From Mesorhizobium zhangyense (GTDB taxonomy: Bacteria > Pseudomonadota > Alphaproteobacteria > Rhizobiales > Rhizobiaceae): DNA of 64,000 bases. The notes under the pieces were generated by a model, which worked only from the letters and a program-made list of their open reading frames with translations, ran no database searches and was not told where the DNA came from. Location: contig NZ_JAAKZG010000009.1 of assembly GCF_011045115.1 (NCBI RefSeq), positions 1-64,000 on the forward strand. Direction: 5' to 3'. Position numbers and translations under genes: made by a program. This document shows, in pieces, positions 35,845-45,742 of the stretch (position 1 is its first letter; the number at the start of each line of letters is the position of its first letter).

Positions 35845-36477
35845 CTACCGCTGCGCTTCGGTCGCCATCTTGAGCGCCAGCGCGGCAAGCACGGTGCCCA
35901 TCATCCAGCGCTGGACGACAACCCACAGCGGACGGCCTGCCAGGAAAGTGGCGATCGAGCCGGCCATGATGGCGATGATGGAATTGATCGTCACGCTGAT
36001 GGTTATCTGCACCGAACCCAGCACCAGAAGCTGTGTGAACACGCTGCCGGCCTTCGGATCGATGAACTGCGGCAGCAGCGAGAGATAAAGCACCGCCACT
36101 TTCGGATTGAGCAGGTTGGTCATCAATCCCATCATGAACAGCTTGCGCGGGCTGTCCTTGGGCATTTCGCGCACCTGGAAGGGCGAGCGTCCGCCCGGTT
36201 TAAGAGCCTGCCATGCCAGCCACAGCAGATAGAGCGCGCCGGCAAAGCGCAGCGCGTCATAGGCATAGGGTACGGCCAGTACCAGCGCGGTGATGCCGAA
36301 GGCGGCGCAGAGAATGTAGAAGACAAAACCGAGCGCCACGCCGCCAAGCGAGATCAACCCCGCAACCGGCCCCTGGCTTAACGAGCGCGAGATCAGGTAG
36401 ATCATGTTCGGACCGGGCGTCAGCACCATGCCGAGCGCGAGGAGGGCGAACGTCGCGAGATTGGAAAATTCGGGCAT
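35845..36477 (-). CDS. LysE/RhtB family amino-acid exporter
   Basis: A 210-residue exporter with six predicted helices. The family signature near the N-terminus is LALGMVLTPGPNMIYLISRSLSQGPVAGLISLGGVALG, and GLMTNLLNPKVAVLYLSLLPQFI is also conserved. It exports an amino acid or similar metabolite; the substrate is unknown. The start at 36477 has GAGGTG upstream. It stands alone. Confidence 0.9.
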   Translation of the reverse strand: MPEFSNLATFALLALGMVLTPGPNMIYLISRSLSQGPVAGLISLGGVALGFVFYILCAAFGITALVLAVPYAYDALRFAGALYLLWLAWQALKPGGRSPFQVREMPKDSPRKLFMMGLMTNLLNPKVAVLYLSLLPQFIDPKAGSVFTQLLVLGSVQITISVTINSIIAIMAGSIATFLAGRPLWVVVQRWMMGTVLAALALKMATEAQR

Positions 36478-36652
36478 AGGAATAGCACCTCGGGTTCGAC
36501 AACCAATGCCCAGGCGCGCGGCGATCTTGGTCCGCGCTTCCCGATGGTGATCCATCCACTGCGCCAGTCACGCGAACTTGCACGCTCTTAAGATGGACCG
36601 GAGATTGCCGCAAGGTCCTACCGCGCGAAGGGATTGCGCCAGAAATCTGGTG

Positions 36653-37849
36653 CTAAAGGTGGGCAGAACGCGTCGGGCGCGCGACGGTTCCGCCCTTGAC
36701 GCGGCGTGGTCCCGAAAAGCGCGGGCCGGTCATCAGCACGATGCCGAGGTCGATGAGGCCGACGGCATCGTCATCGAGCGCCACCTCCGTCGCGATGACG
36801 GAAATGCCGGTCGCGCCGGCCTGCTCGCGAAGCGTCTCGATCTTCTGAAAATTCACCGGATCGAGCAGTTCTCTGGCCGAAAGCTTGATGAAGGCGATAT
36901 TGCCCCGGGCGTTCTGTTTGAGGCTTTCGGCATTTCCCGACCAGCCCTCGACTGCAATTCGAACGCCGCTCTGCATAAGCAACCCAAGCGCTTGCGCATG
37001 ATCGTTGTCTCCCTCCACCACAGCAGCCGGGATCGACAGCACGATCGAGCGCATATCGTCGGCATGCTGCGAAAACAGGGTCAGCACCGTGGCCAGTTCT
37101 GCGCCGTCTTCAAGCAACGCCTCCGAAATCGCCACATGGAGCGGCGTGGCTTCGCTTGCCTCGCCAAGGTGGCGTATCGCGGTCTGGACGGAAGACGCAA
37201 CCAGCAGGCGTTCGAAGGCAGCCATCGGCACGCCGGAGGAGGGGTTTTCCGGACGGCGCAGTTCGAGCGGCTGATCGCCATGGCGGGGCAAATGGGCGAA
37301 CACGTCGAAGCCGGCGGCTTCGCCGCGCGCGATCGAGATGATGGGTTGCAAGCTGAGCTCGATCCTGCCTGCACTCAAGGCATCACGGATCGCCGCCGCT
37401 GTATCGTCCATGGCCTCGGCTGGCTTGTCATCCTGAATCGAGCGCAGCAGGGCAGGGTGTGTGATGATGGTGGCGCTTGGTGCCGCCGGTGCCGGTTGCT
37501 GGATTGGCTCGATCCGCGCGGCTGCCGGCATGGCTTCGGCCTTGCGTGAAGCGCTGGAAACCCGTTTGGCAGTGCTAGCCACGTCCGGCTTTTCGCGCGA
37601 GGACAGTTCACGGATCGCAGCGTCGACCGACAAAGCGAGCCGGGTGATCTCGGTGGAGGCGCTGCTGGAGCGACGGTAGGCGAGCAGGCCAAAGATCGCG
37701 CCGCAAAGCGCCAGCGCCAATGCGGCGGCGGCCGTCATCAGAACCACCTGGGCTTCCGGCATGCCGCCGGCGACCAGACCGCTCAAGAGAAAATAAAAGC
37801 CCCCGCAGACAATCGCGGCGGCAACGAGGAATGACAAACCACGCTGCAT
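36653..37849 (-). CDS. Membrane-anchored degenerate EAL-domain protein
   Basis: A 398-residue protein with two N-terminal membrane helices (residues ~5-22 and 30-52), a charged linker and a C-terminal domain resembling c-di-GMP phosphodiesterase EAL domains (IELSLQPIISIARGEAAGFDVF…). Key catalytic residues are lost: the EAL triad reads DVF, and the DDFGxG metal loop reads VEGWSG. It should not hydrolyse c-di-GMP and may bind it or act as a scaffold. AAGGG precedes the ATG. The neighbours do not suggest a partner. Confidence 0.75.
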   Translation of the reverse strand: MQRGLSFLVAAAIVCGGFYFLLSGLVAGGMPEAQVVLMTAAAALALALCGAIFGLLAYRRSSSASTEITRLALSVDAAIRELSSREKPDVASTAKRVSSASRKAEAMPAAARIEPIQQPAPAAPSATIITHPALLRSIQDDKPAEAMDDTAAAIRDALSAGRIELSLQPIISIARGEAAGFDVFAHLPRHGDQPLELRRPENPSSGVPMAAFERLLVASSVQTAIRHLGEASEATPLHVAISEALLEDGAELATVLTLFSQHADDMRSIVLSIPAAVVEGDNDHAQALGLLMQSGVRIAVEGWSGNAESLKQNARGNIAFIKLSARELLDPVNFQKIETLREQAGATGISVIATEVALDDDAVGLIDLGIVLMTGPRFSGPRRVKGGTVARPTRSAHL

Positions 37850-38059
37850 CACAAAACCCTTTCGGAAAACCCGCCTTCGCGGCTCTCCCGTACGCAAACA
37901 CATCCGACCCCGCGTCCTGATGCAGCGACCATTTTCTCACGATGCGGGCATTCTGTTAAGCGAAAGCTGGTGACACGGTGAAGAGGTTCGGTTAATTCCC
38001 ATGCGCCCGGATCATTCATCCATGGCAACTCCACGACAGCGGATAGTGAAGGAAAAACC

Positions 38060-38920
38060 ATGACGGGTTCGCCCGAAACGATCGGATCGCTGGATGCCGT
38101 CACCGGCCGCTATGGCGCGATCCTGTGCGATGTCTGGGGCGTGCTCCACAATGGCGAGGATGCCTTTCCGGAAGCCGCCGCCGCCCTGACGCGGGCGCGC
38201 GAAAAGGGCCTGGCGGTGGTGCTGATCACCAATTCGCCGCGCCCTCACGATGGCGTCGAGGAGCAGCTTGCCGCGATCGGCGTGCCGCAAAGCGCCTGGG
38301 ACCGCGTGGTTACTTCAGGCGACGTGACGCGCGACCTGATCCGCGAGGCGCCGCGCAAGCTCTTCCATCTTGGCGCAGACCGCGACATGCCGATCTATGA
38401 CGGCATCGATTGCGAGCTGGTCGAGGAATTCGAGGCGGATGCCGTGGTCTGCACCGGCCTGTTCGATGACGAAGTCGAGACGCCGGAAGACTATGCCGAC
38501 ATGCTGCAGCGTTTCCGTTCGCGCAACCTGCCCTTCATCTGCGCCAATCCCGACATCGTGGTGGAACGCGGCGAAAGGCTGATCTGGTGCGCCGGCGCGC
38601 TGGCGCGCGATTATGCGCAGCTCGGCGGCCGCACGCTGATCTCGGGCAAGCCGCACCGGCCGATCTACGAAGTGGCGTTGAAGGCTGCCGCCGAAGTGCT
38701 CGGCCGCGATGTTACCCGCGAGGAAACGCTCGGCATCGGCGACGGCATGCTGACCGACATCAAGGGCGCTGCCGACAACGGCCTCAACGTGCTCTATGTT
38801 TCGGGCGGCATCCACGCCCGCGACTATGGCGACCCGCTCAATCCCGATATCGAGCGCCTGTCGGCCTTTCTCGAAAAGCACGGGCATCGACCGGTGGCGG
38901 TGATCCCCCGGCTCCGGTAG
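38060..38920 (+). CDS. HAD-superfamily hydrolase, TIGR01459 family
   Basis: A 286-residue haloacid-dehalogenase-type phosphatase. Motif I is ILCDVWGVLHNG, motif II is LITNSPRP, and motif IV is GIGDGMLTDIKGAADNG. The cap and length match the TIGR01459 group, conserved in alphaproteobacteria with unknown substrate. An AAGGAAAAA Shine-Dalgarno precedes the ATG. It lies 10 bases upstream of ribF in the same direction, so a role around FMN or FAD, such as dephosphorylating a flavin intermediate, is possible but unproven. Confidence 0.9.
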   Translation: MTGSPETIGSLDAVTGRYGAILCDVWGVLHNGEDAFPEAAAALTRAREKGLAVVLITNSPRPHDGVEEQLAAIGVPQSAWDRVVTSGDVTRDLIREAPRKLFHLGADRDMPIYDGIDCELVEEFEADAVVCTGLFDDEVETPEDYADMLQRFRSRNLPFICANPDIVVERGERLIWCAGALARDYAQLGGRTLISGKPHRPIYEVALKAAAEVLGRDVTREETLGIGDGMLTDIKGAADNGLNVLYVSGGIHARDYGDPLNPDIERLSAFLEKHGHRPVAVIPRLR

Positions 38921-38930
38921 ATAGACGACC

Positions 38931-39914
38931 ATGACGCAATCGTTTCAGCGCATAAACGGCACCGAAATGCTGCCCGAAAGGCTGCGTGGCGGCGTGGTGG
39001 CGATCGGCAATTTCGACGGCGTGCATCGCGGCCATCAGGCCGTTCTGGAGCGCGCGCTGGACGAGACGCGCCGGCGCGGCGTGCCCGCGCTGGTGCTGAC
39101 CTTCGAGCCGCATCCGCGCACAGTGTTCCAGCCCGACACGCCGCTTTTCATCCTGACGCCCGCGCCGATGAAGGCGCGGCTTCTGGCCGAGCTTGGCTTC
39201 GCGGCAGTCGTGGAACAGGGCTTTACCCGAGACTTCGCCGAATTGAGTGCCGAAGAATTCGTGACGCAGATACTCGAAAGCAATCTCGGCATCAGCCATG
39301 TCGTCACCGGTTTTGATTTCCACTTCGGCAAAAACAGGCGCGGCGGCCCGGCGTTCCTGATGGAGGCCGGCGAGCGCCATGGCTTTGGCGTCACGCTGGT
39401 CGATGCCTTTCGCGACGAAGGCACCGAGATCGTATCGTCCAGCCGCATTCGCGGGCTCCTGTCGGAAGGCGAGCCAGCCGAAGCGGCGGGCCTGCTCGGC
39501 TACCGCTATACCGTCGAGGCCGAGGTGACGCATGGCAAGCAGCTTGGCCGCACGTTGGGTTTCCCGACCGCCAACATGGCGCTGCCGGAAAGCATGGCGC
39601 TGAAGCACGGTATCTATGCGGTACGGTTTCGCCGTGCCGACGGCACGCTGCATGACGGGGTCGCCAGCTTCGGCCGCCGACCGACGGTGGCCGACAATGG
39701 CGCGCCGCTGCTCGAAACCTTCCTGTTCGACTATTCCGGCGATCTTTACGGGCAGACCTGCCGCGTCTCGCTGTTCGGCTATCTGCGCGGCGAAGTGAAG
39801 TTCGACGGGCTCGACACGCTGGTCGTGCAGATGAAGCGCGACGAGGAAGAGGCGCGCGCGCTTCTCTCGGGCGTCAAGCCGCTTTCCGAACTGGACAGTG
39901 CAATCGCGTTCTGA
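38931..39914 (+). CDS. ribF: Bifunctional riboflavin kinase / FAD synthetase
   Basis: A 327-residue enzyme that converts riboflavin to FMN and then FAD. The N-terminal nucleotidyltransferase domain has VAIGNFDGVHRGHQAVL. The C-terminal kinase has HGKQLGRTLGFPTANM with the PTAN motif. It is transcribed with the HAD gene upstream. A nested inverted repeat (39926-40041) follows 12 bases after the stop. Confidence 0.97.
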   Translation: MTQSFQRINGTEMLPERLRGGVVAIGNFDGVHRGHQAVLERALDETRRRGVPALVLTFEPHPRTVFQPDTPLFILTPAPMKARLLAELGFAAVVEQGFTRDFAELSAEEFVTQILESNLGISHVVTGFDFHFGKNRRGGPAFLMEAGERHGFGVTLVDAFRDEGTEIVSSSRIRGLLSEGEPAEAAGLLGYRYTVEAEVTHGKQLGRTLGFPTANMALPESMALKHGIYAVRFRRADGTLHDGVASFGRRPTVADNGAPLLETFLFDYSGDLYGQTCRVSLFGYLRGEVKFDGLDTLVVQMKRDEEEARALLSGVKPLSELDSAIAF

Positions 39915-39925
39915 TGCACGCCAAT

Positions 39926-40041
39926 CGTCATCCCGGAAGCCGTAGCGTAGCGAAGGCTATCCGGGACCCATTCCGCGACGTTGAAATTCCGGAATGGGTC
40001 CTGGCTCTTTCCCTCGCTTCGCTCGGTCGGCCGGGATGACG
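39926..40041. repeat. Nested inverted-repeat intergenic element
   Basis: Outer arms CGTCATCCCGG (39926-39936) and CCGGGATGACG (40031-40041) enclose inner arms GGACCCATTCCG (39964-39975) and CGGAATGGGTCC (39990-40001). It would fold as a cruciform or long hairpin between ribF and the HdeD gene. It looks like a dispersed non-coding repeat and may terminate transcription. Confidence 0.75.
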
Positions 40042-40074
40042 CGGCGGAGGTTATGCCGGCGATGGCGGACGGGA

Positions 40075-40638
40075 TTATTTCCGCAGCGCCAGGCCGAACG
40101 CGATAAAAGTCCAGCCCTGAAAGATCAGGTCGATCGCCAGGAACATGCCGAGCACCCACAGGCTGTTGACCGGCCAGCCGAGCGCGATGATGAGGCCGGC
40201 AAGTGCCGTGACCACACCTGCTGCGACGAGCCAGCCCCAGCCTGCGGCCGGCTTGCTCTTGAAGCCCAGCCATAGCCGCAAGATGCCGGAGGCAACGAGG
40301 CTGACCGCAAGCAGGAAGGTCAGCACGGCAGACGCCAGCAGCGGATTGTAGAAGGCGAGGAAGCCGGCGATCGCATAGAGCAGGCCGCTGCCCAGCCACC
40401 AGAAGAAGTTGCCCCAGCTTTTCACGCCGAAAGCATGCGCGATCTCGATGACGCCGGCCATCAGCATCAGCGAGCCGACGACATAGACCGAGGCCACGGT
40501 GGCGATGAAAAGATTGCCGAACGCAATGCCGCCGAAGATCAGCAGCAACACACCGAGCGCTACGAACCAGCCCCATTTCGAACGCGCATCGCCGATGGCG
40601 TCTTTCAGGACTTCGGGCATTTCTGAAGGTAAGGTCAT
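40075..40638 (-). CDS. HdeD family (DUF308) membrane protein
   Basis: A 187-residue protein with six predicted membrane helices in two repeats (WGWFVALGVLLLIFGGIAFG and WGWLVAAGVVTALAGLIIALGWP). This is the HdeD/DUF308 family, linked in E. coli to acid resistance at high cell density; the mechanism is unknown. The start at 40638 is favoured by GGAGAT upstream; two in-frame ATGs lie 9 and 15 bases earlier. It converges on the repeat element after ribF. Confidence 0.85.
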   Translation of the reverse strand: MTLPSEMPEVLKDAIGDARSKWGWFVALGVLLLIFGGIAFGNLFIATVASVYVVGSLMLMAGVIEIAHAFGVKSWGNFFWWLGSGLLYAIAGFLAFYNPLLASAVLTFLLAVSLVASGILRLWLGFKSKPAAGWGWLVAAGVVTALAGLIIALGWPVNSLWVLGMFLAIDLIFQGWTFIAFGLALRK

Positions 40639-40834
40639 CGCCGTCATCTCCATGCTTGGATAAACGTTGCCACAATCCCGCCATGATTAAAGTAGCGCCA
40701 CCCACATGAGTCGTCCAGCGGAAGCGCTTTGCGCCCGGTTGAGGCAACCTTGCGAAATTAAATCAAATTTTACGCAAACCCCGCACAAGCTTGTGGCAAC
40801 GATTGGTTGTGTGTGTGCGTGAGTGGGGCTGTTG

Positions 40835-41647
40835 ATGACGTCTTTCAGTCGGAAGTCGGTTGGTTGTTCGGTTGCCGTGTTGCTGGGGCTCTCGCAGAGC
40901 GCTGCGGCCGAAGGCGGTTTCTTCGACTGGGTTCACGGCGACTGGTACCTGACCGTCGGCGCATCGGGCATCGTGGCGCCGCGTTTCGAAGGCTCGAACA
41001 GCCGCATATTCACCGCCTCGCCGATCATCTCGCTCGGCAAAGCCGGCGCTCCCGCCCGGTTCGTCTCGCGCAACGACAACATCTCGATGTCATTGCTCGA
41101 CGACGGTCCCGTGCGCGCGGGCTTGACCGGAAAGTTCCTGTTTGCGCGCGACAACGACATAGATGACCTCAAAGGTCTCGACCCGGTGCGCTGGGGTGGC
41201 GAGGTCGGTGGTTTCTTCGAGATTTATCCGACCGACTGGATGCGCATGCGCGGCGAGGTGCGCCACGGCATCAGGGCGCACAATGGCATCGTCGCCGACA
41301 TTTCCGCCGACGCGTTCTACGATGTGACGCCAACAATCCGCGTTTCCGGCGGGCCGCGAGCGACCTTCGCCACCGCCAAATATTTCGACGCCTATTACGG
41401 CGTCTCGGCTTCCGAATCCGCGGCGTCAGGCTTGAGCCGATACGATCCCGGCAGCGGCCTGAAGTCGGTCGGCGTCGGTGGTGCGGTGAACTGGAAGGCG
41501 ACCGACAAGATCACGGCGACCGTGTTCAGCGAATATTCGCGGCTCAAGGGACCGGCGGCTGATTCCAGCCTGGTGAAAGAGCGCGGCTCACGCGACCAGC
41601 TGATGTTTGGCGTCTCGGCGACGTATCGCTTCGACTTCCAGATGTAG
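40835..41647 (+). CDS. MipA/OmpV family outer-membrane protein
   Basis: A 270-residue beta-barrel protein with a signal peptide (SVAVLLGLSQSAAA). The MipA/OmpV pattern is WYLTVGASGIVAPRFEGSNSRIFTASPIISLG with alternating strands to a C-terminal aromatic end (SATYRFDFQM). MipA links murein hydrolases and synthases in E. coli; OmpV-like proteins otherwise act as porins or adhesins. The role here is unknown. The ATG at 40835 is used in preference to an in-frame GTG at 40823. The gene stands alone. Confidence 0.88.
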   Translation: MTSFSRKSVGCSVAVLLGLSQSAAAEGGFFDWVHGDWYLTVGASGIVAPRFEGSNSRIFTASPIISLGKAGAPARFVSRNDNISMSLLDDGPVRAGLTGKFLFARDNDIDDLKGLDPVRWGGEVGGFFEIYPTDWMRMRGEVRHGIRAHNGIVADISADAFYDVTPTIRVSGGPRATFATAKYFDAYYGVSASESAASGLSRYDPGSGLKSVGVGGAVNWKATDKITATVFSEYSRLKGPAADSSLVKERGSRDQLMFGVSATYRFDFQM

Positions 41648-41880
41648 CGTTTACGCATTTATCCGCTTTATTCTCTTGGTTCTCTCCGCTAAAAGCGCGC
41701 CATGAGATGTCTCGCGCCCGTCTTCGCGATTGCTATACGAATTACGGGCCCGGCTTTCCGGGTGGCTTGAGGCTGCCTGAAAGTCCGGGACTTTTTGCCT
41801 GCGCGCATTCCCGCGCATTTTCCATTAAATGACAATTGAACGCCCGAGGCGCTTTTCGCCGGGCAACCGATGGCAAGACA

Positions 41881-44856
41881 ATGACCGATACGTCCGAGAA
41901 ACTCGATTACTCCAAAACCCTTTATCTGCCGCAGACGGAATTTCCGATGCGCGCCGGCCTGCCCGAGAAGGAGCCGATCGCTGTTGCGCGCTGGCAGAAG
42001 ATGGACCTCTACAAGCGCCTGCGCGAAAGTGCGGCCGGCCGCGAGAAATTCGTGCTGCATGACGGCCCGCCCTATGCCAACGGCAACATCCATATCGGCC
42101 ATGCGCTGAACAAGGTGCTGAAGGATGTCATCACGCGCTCGTTCCAGATGCGTGGGTTCGATAGCAATTACGTGCCGGGCTGGGACTGCCACGGCCTGCC
42201 GATCGAATGGAAGATCGAGGAGCAGTACCGCGCCAAGGGCAAGAACAAGGACGAGGTGCCGGTCAACGAGTTCCGCAAGGAATGCCGCGACTTCGCGCAG
42301 GGCTGGATCAAGGTGCAGGGCGACGAGTTCCAGCGGCTCGGCGTCGTCGGCGATTTCAAGAACCCCTATTTGACGATGAGTTTTCACGCCGAGGCGCGGA
42401 TCGCAGGCGAGCTTTTGAAGTTCGCAGCATCCGGCCAGCTCTATCGCGGCTCCAAGCCGGTGATGTGGAGCGTGGTCGAGCGCACGGCTCTGGCCGAGGC
42501 CGAGGTCGAGTATCAGGATTACGAGAGCGACACGATCTGGGTGAAGTTCCCGGTGGCTGATTTCAACCCAGATCTTGTAGCTCACGAGGATACATCTGCC
42601 GAAGATTTCAATGAAATGACGGCAGCGATACTTGGTTCATCTGTCGTCATCTGGACGACGACGCCATGGACCATCCCCGGCAACCGCGCCGTCAATTTCT
42701 CGCCGCGGGTAAGCTACGGCCTTTATGAAGTCACGGCGGCGGAGAACGATTTCGGTCCCCAGCCGGGCGAGAAGCTGATCTTTGCCGACGCTCTGGCCGA
42801 AGACTCCGAAGCCAAGGCCAAGGTCACGTTGAATCGTCTTCGCAGCGTTTCGGCCGAAGAGCTTGGAAGCCTTACGCTTTCCCACCCGTTCAAAGGCCTT
42901 GGCGGCGGCTATGAATTCGTAGTGCCCATGCTCGCCGGCGATCATGTCACCGACGATGCCGGCACCGGTTTCGTGCACACCGCGCCCGGCCACGGCCGCG
43001 AGGACTTTGACGCCTGGATGGATGCCGGAAAAAAACTGCGCGAGCGCGGCATCGATCCGTCGATCCCCTTTACCGTCGATGATGGCGGTTTCTTCACCAA
43101 GGATGCGCCCGGTTTCGGCCCGGATCGTGAGGGCGGGCCTGCGCGCGTCATCGACGACAACGGCAAAAAGGGCGATGCCAACAAGGCCGTCATCGACGAG
43201 TTGATCAAGCGCAACGCGCTGTTCGCGCGCGGCCGCCTGAAGCACAGCTACCCGCATTCGTGGCGTTCGAAGAAGCCGATCATCTTCCGCAACACGCCGC
43301 AGTGGTTCGTCTATATGGACAAGGAACTGGGCGACGGCACGACGCTGCGCTCGCGCGCGCTGCAAGCCATCGACGACACCCGTTTCGTGCCCGGCGCCGG
43401 CCAGACGCGCCTGCGCTCGATGATCGAGGAGCGCCCGGACTGGGTGCTGTCGCGCCAGCGCGCCTGGGGCGTGCCGATCGCCGTCTTCGCCGATGCCGAC
43501 GGCACCGTGCTCGTGGACGAGGCCGTCAACCAGCGCATCGTCGATGCCTTCGAGGCTGAAGGTGCCGACGCCTGGTTCGCGGAAGGTGCGCGCGAGCGTT
43601 TCCTCGGCTCCCGCGCCAACGAGCCGTGGGTGCAGGTCATGGACATCCTCGATGTCTGGTTCGATTCGGGCTCCAGCCACACCTTTACGCTGGAAGACCG
43701 CCCGGACATGAAATGGCCGGCCGATGTCTATCTCGAAGGTTCGGACCAGCATCGCGGCTGGTTCCATTCGTCGCTGCTGGAAAGCTGCGGCACGCGCGGC
43801 CGTGCGCCTTACAACACCGTCGTCACCCATGGCTTCACCATGGATGAGGAAGGCCGCAAGATGTCGAAGTCGCTCGGCAACACGGTGGTGCCGCAGGACG
43901 TCATCAAGCAATCGGGCGCCGATATCCTGCGCCTGTGGGTGGTGACGACCGATTATTGGGAAGACCAGCGCCTCGGCAAGAACGTGCTGCAGACCAATAT
44001 CGACGCCTACCGCAAGCTGCGCAACACCATCCGCTGGATGCTCGGCACGCTCGCCCACGACGAGGGCGACGTGGTGCCGGTGAAAGAGATGCCGGAGCTG
44101 GAGCAGCTGATGCTGCACCGGCTGGCTGAACTCGACGAGGTCGTGCGCGCCGGTTACGACGCCTTCGAGTTCAAGCGCGTCACGCGCGCGCTGATCGATT
44201 TCATGGTGGTGGAGCTTTCCGCCTTCTATTTCGATATCCGTAAGGACGCGCTCTACTGCGAAGCGCCATCGAGCACCAAGCGCAAGGCGGCTGTGCAGGT
44301 TGTGCGCCATCTGTTCGACCATCTGGTGACATGGCTGGCGCCGATGCTGCCCTTCACCACCGAAGAGGCGTGGCTGGAACGCTATCCATCGTCCGAATCG
44401 GTGCATCTCGAACAGTTCCCGGCCGTACCGGCGGACTGGAAGAACGATGCGCTGGCCGAAAAGTGGAAAAAAATCCGCCAGGTGCGCAGCGTCGTTACCG
44501 GCGCGCTCGAGCTTGAACGGGCGAAGAAGACCATCGGTTCGTCGCTGGAAGCCGTGCCGGTTGTCCACATGAACGATGCAGCGCTTGAGGCCGCATTGTC
44601 AGGCATCGACATGGCCGAGATCAGCATCACCAGCGATCTGGTGGTTTCGCATCGGGGCGCACCTGCAGACGCCTTTGTGCTGCGCGAAGTGCCGGGTGTG
44701 GCGGTTGTGGTGGAAAAGGCCGACGACAAGGGCCTGCGCAAATGCGCGCGTTCCTGGCGCTATACCGACGACGTTGGTTCGGACCCGGAGTTCCCGGAAG
44801 TGTCGGCGCGCGACGCCAAGGCTCTTCATGAATTGAAAGCTTTAGGGCGTATTTAG
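41881..44856 (+). CDS. ileS: Isoleucyl-tRNA synthetase
   Basis: A 991-residue class I aminoacyl-tRNA synthetase. HIGH is at 71-74 ([10 protein letters not shown]) and KMSKS at 660-664 (RKMSKSLGN). Between them lies the editing domain with its threonine-rich [12 protein letters not shown] and [20 protein letters not shown]. The C-terminal region has no visible zinc-binding cysteine cluster, as in shorter alphaproteobacterial forms. The start at 41881 ([10 protein letters not shown]) matches the family; a TTG frame upstream is not needed. A lipoprotein gene follows on the same strand. Confidence 0.98.
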   Translation: MTDTSEKLDYSKTLYLPQTEFPMRAGLPEKEPIAVARWQKMDLYKRLRESAAGREKFVLHDGPPYANGNIHIGHALNKVLKDVITRSFQMRGFDSNYVPGWDCHGLPIEWKIEEQYRAKGKNKDEVPVNEFRKECRDFAQGWIKVQGDEFQRLGVVGDFKNPYLTMSFHAEARIAGELLKFAASGQLYRGSKPVMWSVVERTALAEAEVEYQDYESDTIWVKFPVADFNPDLVAHEDTSAEDFNEMTAAILGSSVVIWTTTPWTIPGNRAVNFSPRVSYGLYEVTAAENDFGPQPGEKLIFADALAEDSEAKAKVTLNRLRSVSAEELGSLTLSHPFKGLGGGYEFVVPMLAGDHVTDDAGTGFVHTAPGHGREDFDAWMDAGKKLRERGIDPSIPFTVDDGGFFTKDAPGFGPDREGGPARVIDDNGKKGDANKAVIDELIKRNALFARGRLKHSYPHSWRSKKPIIFRNTPQWFVYMDKELGDGTTLRSRALQAIDDTRFVPGAGQTRLRSMIEERPDWVLSRQRAWGVPIAVFADADGTVLVDEAVNQRIVDAFEAEGADAWFAEGARERFLGSRANEPWVQVMDILDVWFDSGSSHTFTLEDRPDMKWPADVYLEGSDQHRGWFHSSLLESCGTRGRAPYNTVVTHGFTMDEEGRKMSKSLGNTVVPQDVIKQSGADILRLWVVTTDYWEDQRLGKNVLQTNIDAYRKLRNTIRWMLGTLAHDEGDVVPVKEMPELEQLMLHRLAELDEVVRAGYDAFEFKRVTRALIDFMVVELSAFYFDIRKDALYCEAPSSTKRKAAVQVVRHLFDHLVTWLAPMLPFTTEEAWLERYPSSESVHLEQFPAVPADWKNDALAEKWKKIRQVRSVVTGALELERAKKTIGSSLEAVPVVHMNDAALEAALSGIDMAEISITSDLVVSHRGAPADAFVLREVPGVAVVVEKADDKGLRKCARSWRYTDDVGSDPEFPEVSARDAKALHELKALGRI

Positions 44857-45018
44857 AGTACATGCGGGGGAGGGCGCGGCGTCGGTCGTTGCCCTTGCCT
44901 GCCGCTTGGGTTACAAGCGCGGGGCTCCGGGCGACAAAATCTCGCCGGATTCCCATCGGATGAGGGTTGCGGGAAATATCCGGATTGCGGTCCGATATAG
45001 AGCGAGAGGCGGTTTGCA

Positions 45019-45714
45019 GTGAAATTTTCTGGCCTGACTGAAATGACGCGTGCGCGCTGGATGGTGTTTGCGCCGCTCGTGGCTTCCAGCCTCGCGGTTT
45101 CGGGTTGCATGAGCGGCCCTACTTACGGCACCGACAAGACCTCGACCGAACAGCTCGTCGGCGACGTCACCGGCATTCTTTCAATGGCGCCGAAAAATCG
45201 GGGCGACATCGAATACAAGCCGCGGCCCGATCTGGTTAAGCCCAAGCCGGGCGAAAAGCTAAATCTTCCCGCACCGCAGGAAAGCATCGTCAACGCCGAT
45301 GCCAGCCAGTGGCCGGAATCGCCTGAGCAGAAGCGTACGCGGCTGCGCGCTGAAGCGACGGAAAACCGCGATACGCCCGGCTGGCGTCCACAGATCCTGG
45401 GTGATCTCGGTGCCCCATCGTCGTCGTCGGTTTCTCGGCCGGGCGTGACCGAGCGCACCATGGATTCGGGCGTCGAGAAGGTTGGCAAGCAGGCGGAACA
45501 GCGTGCAGCATTCAATCAGCGCCTTGCCGAAACCAAGCAGGGCAGCCCGACGACGCGCAAGTTCCTCAGCGAACCGCCGCTGACCTATCGCGAGCCGTCT
45601 GCAACAGCGCCCGTCGGCGATGTCGGCGAGGACGAGGTCAAGAAAGAACGGCGCCTGAAGGCTCAGGCGACGAAGAAGACCGGCAACAGCTGGCGCGACG
45701 TTCTGCCCTGGTAA
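45019..45714 (+). CDS. Conserved hypothetical lipoprotein
   Basis: A 231-residue putative lipoprotein of unknown function. A GTG start at 45019 (GAGAGGCGG upstream) gives a signal ending in the lipobox SLAVSGC. The mature part is hydrophilic and proline- and lysine-rich, with short motifs GVTERTMDSGVEKVGKQAEQR and a C-terminal KKTGNSWRDVLPW. It has little predicted fold. The position after ileS and before tadA seems conserved in rhizobia as far as I recall. A lipid-anchored periplasmic protein is likely. Confidence 0.75.
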   Translation: MKFSGLTEMTRARWMVFAPLVASSLAVSGCMSGPTYGTDKTSTEQLVGDVTGILSMAPKNRGDIEYKPRPDLVKPKPGEKLNLPAPQESIVNADASQWPESPEQKRTRLRAEATENRDTPGWRPQILGDLGAPSSSSVSRPGVTERTMDSGVEKVGKQAEQRAAFNQRLAETKQGSPTTRKFLSEPPLTYREPSATAPVGDVGEDEVKKERRLKAQATKKTGNSWRDVLPW

Positions 45715-45721
45715 GGGCTGC

Positions 45722-45742
45722 GCCCTGACAAATCGTCAGGGC
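45722..45742. terminator. Hairpin between the lipoprotein gene and tadA
   Basis: Perfect 8-bp stem GCCCTGAC (45722-45729) and GTCAGGGC (45735-45742), loop AAATC. It sits at the junction of two convergent genes and overlaps the tadA stop codon. No T-run follows, so terminator function is only likely. Confidence 0.45.

Noticed and set aside
42637..44568. A 643-codon open frame opposite ileS on the minus strand
   Set aside because: It mirrors ileS exactly in an antisense frame, which high GC content readily keeps open. The predicted protein is rich in H, R, Q, D and A and has no domain features.
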